Source: Deltaproteobacteria bacterium (GTDB taxonomy: Bacteria; Myxococcota_A; UBA796; GCA-2862545). From it: a DNA stretch of 64,000 nucleotides. The notes under the pieces were generated by a model. The model did not search any database and was not told where the DNA came from. It saw nothing but the letters and a program-made list of their open reading frames with translations. Location: positions 1-64,000 of the forward strand of contig SBGP01000101.1 in assembly GCA_006226595.1 (NCBI GenBank). Direction: 5' to 3'. Position numbers and translations under genes: made by a program. Shown here piece after piece: positions 18,509 to 28,726 of the stretch (positions within the stretch are counted from its first letter, which is position 1; each line of letters begins with the position of its first letter).

Positions 18509-20236
18509 CTACTCGTGGAGCACGACCTGGAGTGCGCCCGAGCTGTACTCTCCGCCGGAGATCGTGCCGCCGACGTTGGACCGGTAGGTGGCGGCAACCT
18601 CGTACTCGCCGGGTCCCAGCCACAGCAGCGCGCGGCCGTTGTTGCCGAAGTAGGTCGTGTTGCCCGAGATGTCGGCAGCCTGCGCGACGTGGGTGTCGCT
18701 GGGCGTGGTCGCATTCGTCTGCCGCCAGCGCAGCCCGCTGACCATGTGGCCGCTGGCCGAGAGCACGCCGGAGATGTGGTAGCTCGCGTCGACCAGGGTG
18801 CGCGTCTTCAGGGTGAAGCTCGCCACGAGTCCGGGCACGTCCACCTTCGGCGTGGCGTTGGCCGAGGTCAGGGTGGCGGAGGTGACCTCGTACACCAGGG
18901 TGCGTGGCGCGGGGGTGTCGTTGCCCGACATGGCGATCTGGCCGTCGCGAAGCACGAACTGGGTGTCGATGGCCGAGAGCGCGTTCGAGTCGGCCTCGCC
19001 GGAGTACAGCTCGAGTCCGCTGCCCGGACCGTTGCCGCAGATGCCCGCGAGCACGTAGGCACCGCGGTGGCGGAAGATCTGGTCGTTGCCGAAGCGGGAG
19101 GCGCTGGCGCCGCAGCGAAGCAGCTCGTCGTACAGGGTGACGCCATCGGCGTTGGCATCGGAGAGGCGGTTGGTACGCGGCTCGTCGTACGTGGTGACGA
19201 GGATGAGGCTCTCGCGGCCGAGCGGCTCGAGCACCGCCGCCATGAGATCGGCGTTGGCCGCGGAGCCGTACACGTCGAAGTTGCCGGAGTAGGTGACGTC
19301 GCCGGTGGACCGCTGGATGACGACGAGTCCGTAGGAACGGGTGGTCGTGTGGACCCGGGCCCCGTCGATCCACACGCCACGGGATGCGCCCGCGTTGTTG
19401 CCGCTGCTCGCGAGGCGGATGGTGTGCGCGTAGCTTGCGGGGGCGACCGCGCTTCCCGCCGCGGCCAGGGCGCTGGTCAGCTCTGCCGGCGTGTCGTAGG
19501 CCACGTCGCGGGCGTAGCCCTCGACCGTGGACTGGGAGAGCACGTCGTCACCGTCGTCGAGACCACTGGGACGTCCGGTGATGTCGGTCCACGCGGGTGC
19601 GTAGCTCGTGGGGAGGTAGATGCTGTCGAGGTCGGTGCGCAGCTCGGTGAGCGTGTCGTACGCCACCCCGCGCGCGAAGCCCTCGACCTCGGCCTGGGAG
19701 AGCACGTCGTCGCCGTCGTCGAGACCTGCCGGTCGGTTCGTGAGGTCGGTCCAGTCCGGGACGTAGGTGTCGGGCAGACACACGGCGAGGGCGGCCTGCT
19801 CGATGTCGGAGACGAGCGGGACCTGGGCCTGGATCTCGGACAGCGTCGCGCCGCCGAGGGTGTTCGCGTCCGCGGCGTGCGCTGCGTGGGCCGCATAGGG
19901 CACGTGGTCCATCGGTACGAGCGGCATGGGGCTGTCGCCCGAGACCTGGATGCCAAGGTGCACTGCGCCGTAGGTCTTGAAGGTGTCGAGATCGAGGGGG
20001 ATGGTGCCGCCGCCGAGCTCGGTGGCGAAGCGCCCGTCGACGACATCGATCGTGATGGTGTCCGTCCACAGCGAGGTGGTGCCGCCGCCGTCCGCGTACA
20101 GCGTGAACGTGACGTCCACCGCGCCGTCGACCACGGCCCCGGTGCTGTCGGTGAGCACACCCTGGACCGGAATGAAGCCGGGTGCGGCCAGGGCGATCTG
20201 CGGGAGCAGCAGGGCGAGAGACAGAGCGGTGCGCAT
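18509..20236 (-). CDS. Large secreted protein with tail-fibre-like repeats
   Basis: 575 residues. Signal peptide MRTALSLALLLPQIALA, then a beta-rich N-terminal domain (FIPVQGVLTDSTGAVVDG, VDVTFTLYADGG). I recall the FIPVQGxLTD opening from other myxobacterial secreted proteins. Two repeats of about 50 residues follow, each with W-T-D-(I/L)-T-x-R-P-(A/S)-G-L-D-D-G-D-D-V-L-S-Q, the style of trimeric phage tail fibres and adhesins. The C-terminal 330 residues are beta-rich with a Cys/Gly segment and jelly-roll-like strands. An adhesive or matrix role is inferred. CTGGAG precedes the ATG and TATGAT lies about 27 bases upstream. Confidence 0.78.
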   Translation of the reverse strand: MRTALSLALLLPQIALAAPGFIPVQGVLTDSTGAVVDGAVDVTFTLYADGGGTTSLWTDTITIDVVDGRFATELGGGTIPLDLDTFKTYGAVHLGIQVSGDSPMPLVPMDHVPYAAHAAHAADANTLGGATLSEIQAQVPLVSDIEQAALAVCLPDTYVPDWTDLTNRPAGLDDGDDVLSQAEVEGFARGVAYDTLTELRTDLDSIYLPTSYAPAWTDITGRPSGLDDGDDVLSQSTVEGYARDVAYDTPAELTSALAAAGSAVAPASYAHTIRLASSGNNAGASRGVWIDGARVHTTTRSYGLVVIQRSTGDVTYSGNFDVYGSAANADLMAAVLEPLGRESLILVTTYDEPRTNRLSDANADGVTLYDELLRCGASASRFGNDQIFRHRGAYVLAGICGNGPGSGLELYSGEADSNALSAIDTQFVLRDGQIAMSGNDTPAPRTLVYEVTSATLTSANATPKVDVPGLVASFTLKTRTLVDASYHISGVLSASGHMVSGLRWRQTNATTPSDTHVAQAADISGNTTYFGNNGRALLWLGPGEYEVAATYRSNVGGTISGGEYSSGALQVVLHE

Positions 20237-20587
20237 CGGGACTCCAGGAAGACCCTGGCATCATACGAGTTGCCAACCCGATGTCATCCGCTCCGTGCGC
20301 CCGGGCGCACACCGGGCTGATCCGCGAACCGGCGGGCGGTGGACCCTCCGAGTGCGGACATCCCCACATCGGCGGCGGCGGGTCGTCTCGGGTCGCCGTA
20401 GCATGCAAGCTCGGGGTGGTTGGACGCGCGGGCCGACATCCACGGTGAGGAGGGGACGGCGCGGAGCCCGAGGCCCGTGCTCATGAGCGCTGGGGGCTGG
20501 CGAGCGCGTGGCCACCGCCGACGTGAACGGACCGTCGCTGGAAGGGCAGCGAGGAGTCCTGTACATTCACGGGCCGGAGGCTCCCCC
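20237..20587. other. Divergent intergenic region without a gene
   Basis: About 350 bases between the secreted protein and the FHA activator. TATGAT on the minus strand close to the 20236 start and TACATT at 20562-20567 on the plus strand are plausible -10 elements. Short Arg-rich frames cross it but none looks like protein. I see no RNA structure or repeat. Confidence 0.5.
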
Positions 20588-21939
<1,352 letters not shown>

Positions 21940-21943
<4 letters not shown>

Positions 21944-22857
21944 GCCTGCACATCCGTACGCCGCTGGTCCAGAGCCAGGGGCTGTCTCAGCACGCCGGGC
22001 ACGAGGTGTGGCTCAAGTTCGAGTCCGCCCAGCCGTCGGCCTCGTTCAAGCTGCGCGGCATGGGCCGCATCGCCGAGAAGGCGCTCGAAGAGGGTGCCGA
22101 GCGGCTGATCACCTCCTCTGGGGGCAACGCGGGGCTCGCCGTGGCCTATGCGGGGCGCCAGCTGCGCATGCCCGTGGTGGTCGTCGTGCCCCGGCGGACC
22201 TCGGCGCTCATGCGCGACCGCATCGCCGCCGAGGGAGCCGAGGTCCTCGTGCACGGCGAGGTGTGGGACGACGCGCATGCGCACGCCATCGCGCTCGCCG
22301 AAGAGGGCGGCTTCCTCGTGCACCCCTTCGACCACCCGTACGTATGGGAAGGCAACGCCTCGCTGATCCACGAGGTGCACGGCGCGATGCCCAAGCCCGG
22401 CAGCATCCTCGTCAGCGTCGGCGGCGGCGGGCTGTTGCTCGGTGTGCTCCAGGGCCTCCGCGATGTCGGCTGGGACGACGTGCCCGTGCTCGCGGTCGAG
22501 ACCCACGGCGCCGCTTCGCTCGGCGCGGCGATGAAGGCCGGCGAGCTTGTCACCCTCCCGGACATCGCATCGGTGGCGCTCACCCTGGGCGCGAAGACCG
22601 TCGCCTCCGAGGCGTTGCGCCAGGGCCTCGCCCATCCGGTGACGCCCATCCAGGTCACCGATACCGCCGCGGTCACCGCCGTGGAGCGCTTCCTCGACGA
22701 CCACCGCGTGCTCGTCGAGCCCGCATGCGGGGCGTCGCTGTCCCTGCTCTATGATCGGCACGCCGCCCTGCAGGGGCCGGTCCTCGCCGTGGTCTGCGGC
22801 GGTGCGGCCGCGACGCTCGATGCGCTGGCCGGCTGGAGAAAGGATGCGCGCGACTGA
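21940..22857 (+). CDS. PLP-dependent serine/threonine dehydratase-type enzyme
   Basis: 305 residues, fold type II. The PLP lysine lies in SASFKLRGM (about residue 34), the substrate/phosphate loops in SSGGNAGLA and SVGGGGLLLG. It resembles L-serine dehydratase/serine racemase enzymes of the eukaryotic SDH type, which deaminate serine or threonine to pyruvate or 2-oxobutyrate. There is no regulatory ACT domain. The start overlaps the stop of the FHA activator (ATGA, 21940-21943). The 3' end overlaps the next gene by 14 bases. The family is firm, the amino acid specificity is not. Confidence 0.87.
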
Positions 22858-23902
22858 GGCCTGTCTGTTGTTCCTGATCGCCTGCGGGGGCACCGAAGAA
22901 CCCGAGGACGAACCCCAGGAGGTCGGCCAGGACGGTCGCTACGCCGTCACGACCCAGGGCTTTCAGGTCACGGACGCCGCCCGCACGCGGGAGCTCAGCA
23001 TGCGGCTGTACGCGCCCACCGATGCGGCGCCCGCCTCGCTGACGCTGCCCGACCTGGTCGACGTGGACCAACGCGACGCGCTGGCTCCCCTGGTGTCGGC
23101 GGCCCCCTCGGGATGTCCGACCGCGAGCTTCGCGATGGCCGCGGACGCGCCCGTGCTCGAGGGCACCTGGCCCTTGCTCGTGTACTCGCACTGCCACGAG
23201 TGCCTCGGGGTGTCCGGGGCGAGCGTGGCCCGGCGCATGGCGTCGCACGGCTACGCGGTCCTCACCGTGGACCACGCCGGAAACACGCTGTGGAACAAGC
23301 TCGACGGGGATGGCATCGACCTCGACGTCGCGGGGCTCGATCTGCGCGAGGCGGACATCGCGTTCGCCCTGGACGTCGCGCTCGCCGGCGACCTCGGCCT
23401 CGACGTGGATGCCGACGTGATCGGCGTCGTCGGCCACTCCTACGGCGGGGCGACCGCGGCGCGGATGGGCCAGAACGACGCCCGGGTGAAGGCCTTCGTC
23501 AGCATGGCCGCACCGCTCGTCAACCCGCTCATGCAGGGGGTCGAGCCCGCCAACCTCTCGGTTCCGGTGGGCATGCTCCTCGCGGTCGAGGACAACTCGA
23601 TCACCGAGGTCGGCAACACGCTCATGCGCGATCAGTTCGACGAGCTGCCCGGTCCCGCGAGCAAGCTCGAGGTCGAGGACGCCGGTCACTGGAGCTTCTC
23701 GGACCTGACGGGTGTGCACGCGGACTTCATGCCCGGCTGCGGCGAGGACGAGCGCCAGACCAACGGCGAGCTGTTCACCTATCTCGATGCGGGACAGGGA
23801 CGGGCCGTAGCCATGGACTTCACCGAGGCCTTCTTCCGCTGGCACCTCGGGGGTGAGGCGGTGGCCGAGGAGTGGCTGTCGGAGCGGGCCGAGCGGCGCT
23901 AG
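22844..23902 (+). CDS. Lipoprotein alpha/beta hydrolase (PAF-acetylhydrolase-like)
   Basis: 352 residues. The short N-terminus ATEACLLFLIAC followed by GG is a lipoprotein signal with lipobox LIAC. The nucleophile elbow GHSYGG occurs at about residue 200, preceded by WPLLVYSHCHEC (oxyanion strand) and followed by an acidic/His pair near DAGHWSF. The pattern fits dienelactone hydrolase/PAF-AH-like esterases. It acts at the cell envelope on an unknown ester. GGAG precedes ATG 22844. It overlaps the dehydratase gene, so it belongs to the same operon. Confidence 0.83.
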   Translation: MRATEACLLFLIACGGTEEPEDEPQEVGQDGRYAVTTQGFQVTDAARTRELSMRLYAPTDAAPASLTLPDLVDVDQRDALAPLVSAAPSGCPTASFAMAADAPVLEGTWPLLVYSHCHECLGVSGASVARRMASHGYAVLTVDHAGNTLWNKLDGDGIDLDVAGLDLREADIAFALDVALAGDLGLDVDADVIGVVGHSYGGATAARMGQNDARVKAFVSMAAPLVNPLMQGVEPANLSVPVGMLLAVEDNSITEVGNTLMRDQFDELPGPASKLEVEDAGHWSFSDLTGVHADFMPGCGEDERQTNGELFTYLDAGQGRAVAMDFTEAFFRWHLGGEAVAEEWLSERAERR

Positions 23903-23938
23903 CCCAGACGCGCGGCTGGCGGCCTGGCGGTCCACGGC

Positions 23939-23978
23939 GGGCTGCTCGGAGCCCGATGTGTGGCCGTCGTTCGACGGG
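23939..23978. terminator. Possible hairpins between convergent genes
   Basis: GGGCT/AGCCC (23939-23943 with 23950-23954) and CCGTC/GACGG around 23964-23977 could form hairpins in the 126-base convergent gap. No T run follows on either strand. Weak. Confidence 0.28.
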
Positions 23979-24028
23979 GCAAGCTGCGCGACTTGCTAGC
24001 CGTGAGCGTCCGCGGGTGTCGCCGAGAA

Positions 24029-24493
24029 CTACTGGATCTCGTGGCAGGTCCGGCAGCTCACGCCCCCGAACATCGAGACCTGGGAGTCGATGAGCGTCGC
24101 GAACTCCGGCTCGACGACCTCTTCCATGAACGTCGCGATGGCGCGGATGTCCGGGTCGGTGGACTGGGTGGGCCAGTCGGCCTGGGACAGGGCAGGGGGC
24201 CCGTCCGGATGCGGCATCGTCCCGTAGTCGCTGACGTTGGTGTTCTCGCCGTGGCAGGTGCCGCAGTCGAAGGTGTCGGCGTAGGTCGGGTCGAACTCGG
24301 TGAACAGCTCGATCATGCGCGGCTTGACCCGGTGGGTCATCCACGAGTGCTTCTCTTCGGGCGTCTTGTCGGGCCAGGGCACGTCCGCCCCGATGAGACC
24401 GGCCTCTTCACCGCCGGTGTCCGCGGTCTCGTCGGTGGGCTCGGGGTCGGCGCCGCATGCGGCGAGGGCCAGCGTGAGCCACAAGGCGCGCAT
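24029..24493 (-). CDS. Di-haem c-type cytochrome lipoprotein
   Basis: 154 residues. Lipoprotein signal MRALWLTLALAAC (lipobox LAAC), then a Thr/Asp/Glu-rich linker. Two haem-binding motifs are visible: CGTCH (about residues 77-81) and CRTCH near the C-terminus. Between them lie an Asp/Glu-rich region and a helix (IRAIATFMEEVV). It is anchored on the outer face of a membrane and should carry electrons. It begins inside the stop of dsbD (TGATG around 24493), so the pair is co-translated. DsbD-type proteins can keep apocytochrome CxxCH thiols reduced, which fits this arrangement. Confidence 0.85.
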   Translation of the reverse strand: MRALWLTLALAACGADPEPTDETADTGGEEAGLIGADVPWPDKTPEEKHSWMTHRVKPRMIELFTEFDPTYADTFDCGTCHGENTNVSDYGTMPHPDGPPALSQADWPTQSTDPDIRAIATFMEEVVEPEFATLIDSQVSMFGGVSCRTCHEIQ

Positions 24494-26829
24494 CAGCACT
24501 CTTCGCCAAAGGAGCCGATGACCCGGTCGGTGGTGAGCACCTCGGGAAGCGGCACGGGCTCGCCGTTCGCTGGAATCATCAGGTAGAAGGGCACGCCGGC
24601 GCGGCCGTAGCGCTTGAGCCACTCGGTGATCACCGGGTCCTTGCGGGTCCAGTCGGCCTTGAGGGGCACGATGCCGCACTTGGCCATCGCGTCGCGCACG
24701 GGCTCGGTGTCGAGGATGCCCTTCTCGTTGGCCTTGCAGGTGAGGCACCAGTCGGCGGTGAAGTCGACGAACACGGGCTTGTCGGTGAGGGCGGCGACGC
24801 GCTCCTCGGTGAACTTCTGCCACGGGATCTCGTCGTCGAACGAGAGGTCGGCGGACACCGAGCCGTCGTCGCACTCGGCGACATCGGAGTACTCGAGCTC
24901 GAGGAAGCCCCAGCCGCCGAGCAGGATGACCGCGAGTCCCGCGGTCGCCACGCTCGCCTGGCGCTGACCGCTGGCACCCAGTCCGGCGAAGTGGCCGAAC
25001 ATCCAGCACGCGAAGCCGACGAAGGTCAGGAACGCGAGGTATCCGATGGCGCCGTCGGTGCCGACCTGGGCGGCGAGCACGTCGACGAGCCACACCGTGG
25101 TGCCGAGCAGGGTGAAGCCCATGATCTGCTTGAAGGTCTCCATCCACGCGCCTGGCTGCGGCATCAGCCGGAACAGGGCTGGCACGAAGGCCACCGCGAG
25201 GAAGGGCAGGGCGAGGCCGAAGCCGATGACCAGGAAGAACAGCAGGATCACTGCGGCGTTCTGCGCGAAGGCGAAGCCGACGGCCGGACCGAGGAACGGA
25301 GCGGTGCAGGGGGTCGCGAGCAGGGTCGCGAACACGCCGTTGAAGAAGTCGCCCGCGAGGCCCTCCTTCTCGGCGGCCTCTCCGGCGGCGCTCGCGCCGA
25401 AGGCAGGCACCTCGAACACGCCGAACATCGACAGGGCGAAGGCGAAGATCACGGCGCCGAGCACGGCGACGTAGGTCGGCGACTGGAACTGGAAGCCCCA
25501 GCCGACCGCGCCGGCCGAGGCCTTGAGGGCGAGCACCGCGATGGCCAGCGAGCCGAAGGAGACGAGGATGCCCGCGGTGTACGCGAGACCGCTCTTCTTC
25601 TGGTCGGCGGGCGTGGCGTCCGCGTGGCTCACGAGCCCGAAGAGCTTCAGGGTGAGCACCGGCAGTACGCACGGCATCAGGTTGAGCAGCAGGCCGCCGA
25701 GGAAGGCCATGCCGAGCATCGAGAACAGGTTGCCCGCGGGTGCGGCGGGGGCCTCCGCGGCCTCGCTGCCACCGCCATCCGCGGCCGGCGGCGTGCCGTC
25801 CTTGCCCTCGGCCAGCGACCAGATCGGCGAGGTACTCGCGGTGACCTCGGCGCCTTCCTTCTCCCACGGCAGCGAGAAGGTGACCTCGCTCGCGACGGGC
25901 TGGCCGTTGACCTTGAACTGGAACAGGCCGCCGATCTTCGCGTCGGTCGGCAGGGGCTCGGGCTCGTAGGCCTCGCCCTCGATGATGCCGATCAGGCCGC
26001 CGTTCTCGAGCTGGACGATCTGGGTGTCGAGCAGCATCCAGTCGAAGCTGGACGAGGCGGTGAACGCGGGCCACGGGCCGTGCTCGGTGTCGAACTCGAC
26101 CTTGGCGTCGCCGATGGGCGTGATCATCACCGCGGCCTTGAACGTGTCGTAGGGCCGCACGGCGTCGTTCGACAGGGCGAACTCGACCGCGACCTCGTCG
26201 ACCTCGGTGATCGGCCGGGGCAGCTGCTGCTCGTAGTGGTCGAACAGCTCGGTGAACGCGTTGGCCTCGCGCTTGTCGCCCACCGTCAGCGGGAAGCTCA
26301 GCTCGCCGACCTCACCGGGAATGCACTGTTCGCGGCATACCAGCCAGTTCGCGGACGCCCCGATCGGGTGCGTGCCGGCGGCCATGTCGGCGGGCAGCGT
26401 GAGCTCCGCCATGAGCAGGACCTCGTCCTCGTAGCCGAACGAGATCATGTCGGACTGATCGAAGCGCTGCGGGACCGGGTACGCGTAGTCGCTGACCGTC
26501 ACGCCGTCGGGCAGCTCCCAGGTGATCTCGGTGGGCAGGCCGATCATGCCGCCCCACCACCGGTAGTAGGTGTGCCACTCCTCGTCCTGGGTCAGGTGCA
26601 GGCCGATGCGCACCGTGTCGCCGGGACGTGCGCTGTCGTGGTCGACGAGCAGCTTGGCGGCGACCTGATGCGGCTTTCCGTCCTGGTTCTGCGGGCGCTC
26701 CGCAGCGGTCTCGGCCAGCCGACCGAAGTCCACGTCCGGGGGCGCGGGTGGCTTCGGCGAAGCGCTGCCGCTGGCGAGGGCCGGAGCGGCGAGAAACAGG
26801 CTGGCGAACAGGGCTGCGAAGCGGGTCAT
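24493..26829 (-). CDS. dsbD: DsbD-type thiol:disulfide interchange protein (ScsB-like)
   Basis: 778 residues. Signal peptide MTRFAALFASLFLAAPALA, then a large periplasmic region (about 30-370) like the DsbD_2/DsbC-corrector domains, with one Cys pair (VCREQC). About eight membrane helices follow, including MPCVLPVLTLKLFGLV and TPCTAPFLGPAVGF with the two transfer cysteines. The C-terminal thioredoxin domain has DFTADWCLTCK. It moves reducing power from cytoplasmic thioredoxin to the periplasm. The length and large N-terminal region resemble ScsB more than E. coli DsbD. On the minus strand TAATTT (plus AAATTA, 26861-26866) may be its -10. Coupled to the cytochrome gene. Confidence 0.92.
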   Translation of the reverse strand: MTRFAALFASLFLAAPALASGSASPKPPAPPDVDFGRLAETAAERPQNQDGKPHQVAAKLLVDHDSARPGDTVRIGLHLTQDEEWHTYYRWWGGMIGLPTEITWELPDGVTVSDYAYPVPQRFDQSDMISFGYEDEVLLMAELTLPADMAAGTHPIGASANWLVCREQCIPGEVGELSFPLTVGDKREANAFTELFDHYEQQLPRPITEVDEVAVEFALSNDAVRPYDTFKAAVMITPIGDAKVEFDTEHGPWPAFTASSSFDWMLLDTQIVQLENGGLIGIIEGEAYEPEPLPTDAKIGGLFQFKVNGQPVASEVTFSLPWEKEGAEVTASTSPIWSLAEGKDGTPPAADGGGSEAAEAPAAPAGNLFSMLGMAFLGGLLLNLMPCVLPVLTLKLFGLVSHADATPADQKKSGLAYTAGILVSFGSLAIAVLALKASAGAVGWGFQFQSPTYVAVLGAVIFAFALSMFGVFEVPAFGASAAGEAAEKEGLAGDFFNGVFATLLATPCTAPFLGPAVGFAFAQNAAVILLFFLVIGFGLALPFLAVAFVPALFRLMPQPGAWMETFKQIMGFTLLGTTVWLVDVLAAQVGTDGAIGYLAFLTFVGFACWMFGHFAGLGASGQRQASVATAGLAVILLGGWGFLELEYSDVAECDDGSVSADLSFDDEIPWQKFTEERVAALTDKPVFVDFTADWCLTCKANEKGILDTEPVRDAMAKCGIVPLKADWTRKDPVITEWLKRYGRAGVPFYLMIPANGEPVPLPEVLTTDRVIGSFGEEC

Positions 26830-27049
26830 CGGGAGATCCTGCTGGAGGGCTCGGCGGCGAAAATTAGCCGAACCAGGCTGGATTCGCAGCCCTCAGTTGG
26901 TAGCAAGTTGTCAGCCGTGGTCTGCGTCTGGCCGCTTCGCGTTTCCACACGGGTGTGCGAACAACCCCGAGACCCGGCAGCCAATCGGGCGTTCGCGGTG
27001 GTATACGTGGGCTTCACGCGGCGGCTCCCACGTCGCCGAGAGGTGCGCC

Positions 27050-28726
27050 CTGACTGTCCTTTCCCTGATGTTCGCGCTGCTCACGGCCTCTGCTCAGCAG
27101 ACGGTGCCGCCCGGCACGACCCTCGACGATGCGGCGGCCGTGCAGCTGTCCAAGGACGGCCTCGCGTCGGTGGGCGGTGCGCTGGGGGTGCTCGTGCCCT
27201 CGCCGGTCGCCGTGGATCCAATCACGCAGAGCGGCGGCTTCAGCTGCCTCAACTACGACCTGTCGATCACCAACATGATGGTCGACGTCGAGGTCACCGG
27301 CGCGCGGCTGATTCCGAAGCCGTCGAACAGCGAGACCCGCGCCGAGATCGACCTCGAGATCGACCTGCTCGTCGCGATCAACGACGTGACCAACAAGTTC
27401 GACCTCGACTACGAGATCTTGTGCGGCACGGGCAGCTGCCCTGGCTACATCATGCCGTTTCCGGTCACGGTGACCGGCCCGGTCACGCTGACCATCGTCG
27501 ACGACGGCACGGGCAGCGGCGAGACCGCGCTCGACGCGACCATCGGCGAGCTCGCCGTCGACAACGGACTCACCGGCCCGCACATCGAGCTCGACTGCGG
27601 CATCGACACCTTCGAGGACCGGCTCAACCAGGTCGGTCTGTCGTTCTTCGACCTGATCATTGGCGCGCTCGATCCCGTGCTCCAGGGCATGATCCAGGAC
27701 CAGGTCGGCGACCTCGAGCAGCAGATCTCCGACGCGCTGGCCGCGGCCAGCGTCGACCAGACCATCGACCTGCAGGGCATCAGCCTTCACGTGCGGCTCT
27801 ACCCGGGCTCCGCGACCTCCACGAACGACGGCCTGCAGCTTGGCCTGGACGGCTACATGGTCGCCGATCCGCCGAGCGACTGCGTGCCCGACGAGCCCAG
27901 CGGCTCGAAGTTCTCCGACTCCGAGGCACTGCCGCCGCTGTCCGCGATGGGCAGCTCGCACGCCGCGCTCCAGCTCTCGGACGACGTCGCGAACCAGGGC
28001 CTGTACGGCGTGTGGGAGGGCGGCCTCCTCTGCTTCGAGCTCGGCGATGGTGCCGACTCGAGCCTCGACATCGGCCTGCCCCTGAACAGCTCGCTGCTCG
28101 GGCTCATCGGCGGCGAGGAGCTCGGTGAGCTGTTCCCCGACGACGGTCCGCTGGAGATCCGCACCAACCCGCGGCTTCCGCCCGAGGTGAACTACGACGG
28201 TGGCCACGACATCGTGCTCGAGGTGCGTGGGCTCGACATCAACTTCTATGCGGAGCTCGACGGTCGCATGGCGCGTCCGCTCGGCATCACCGTCGAGGCG
28301 GACGCCGGTATCGACGTGCTCTTCGACAACACGACCGGCGTCGCGTCGGTGGACCTCGCGCTCGGCCCGGACGAGATCCGCGGCGAGGCGACGATGATCG
28401 AGGTCGCGCCCGCCGCCAAGGAGACCGCCGAGAACAACTTCGCGGGCCTGCTCGAGACCCTGCTCGACCAGTTCCTCGGCGATGCGCTGACCGGGCTGTC
28501 TTTCGGACTGCCGAACATGGATGGCCTCGGCATCACCGACCTCACCCTCGGCGGCAGCGCCGGTGGCGAGTGGCTCACCGGCGACGCTCAGCTCGGTCAG
28601 GTCACCTACGAGAGCGGCGGCTGCGACCAGGGCTGCTCGGGTGGCGGCGGCAGCGGCTGCAACACCAGCGGCACGATGCCCTGGCTGTTCGCGCTCATTC
28701 TGCCGGTTCTTCGTCGGCGTCGATGA
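27050..28726 (+). CDS. Secreted protein with a MYXO-CTERM-like C-terminal anchor
   Basis: About 558 residues. I take CTG 27050 as start: it lies 5 bases after GAGAGG and gives the signal peptide TVLSLMFALLTASAQ. The only nearby in-frame ATG (27068) would remove the front of the signal. TATACG (27002-27007) may be the -10. The body alternates beta strands with a long amphipathic helix (LDPVLQGMIQDQVGDLEQQISDALAAA), somewhat like lipid-binding BPI/TULIP proteins, which is only an impression. The end is a Cys/Gly-rich stretch (CDQGCSGGGGSGC), a hydrophobic helix (MPWLFALILPVL) and RRRR: the layout of MYXO-CTERM sorting tags. Function unknown. Confidence 0.72.
   Translation: MTVLSLMFALLTASAQQTVPPGTTLDDAAAVQLSKDGLASVGGALGVLVPSPVAVDPITQSGGFSCLNYDLSITNMMVDVEVTGARLIPKPSNSETRAEIDLEIDLLVAINDVTNKFDLDYEILCGTGSCPGYIMPFPVTVTGPVTLTIVDDGTGSGETALDATIGELAVDNGLTGPHIELDCGIDTFEDRLNQVGLSFFDLIIGALDPVLQGMIQDQVGDLEQQISDALAAASVDQTIDLQGISLHVRLYPGSATSTNDGLQLGLDGYMVADPPSDCVPDEPSGSKFSDSEALPPLSAMGSSHAALQLSDDVANQGLYGVWEGGLLCFELGDGADSSLDIGLPLNSSLLGLIGGEELGELFPDDGPLEIRTNPRLPPEVNYDGGHDIVLEVRGLDINFYAELDGRMARPLGITVEADAGIDVLFDNTTGVASVDLALGPDEIRGEATMIEVAPAAKETAENNFAGLLETLLDQFLGDALTGLSFGLPNMDGLGITDLTLGGSAGGEWLTGDAQLGQVTYESGGCDQGCSGGGGSGCNTSGTMPWLFALILPVLRRRR

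Noticed and set aside
20420-20587. N-terminal extension of the FHA activator from an upstream ATG
   Set aside because: The extension is Arg/Gly-rich and unlike protein; GTG 20588 has a proper ribosome-binding site.
24991-28128. Very long open plus-strand frame (more than 1000 codons) antisense to dsbD
   Set aside because: Composition is His/Glu/Gln/Arg-rich shadow sequence of a GC-rich gene, with no domain; dsbD on the other strand has clear motifs throughout.
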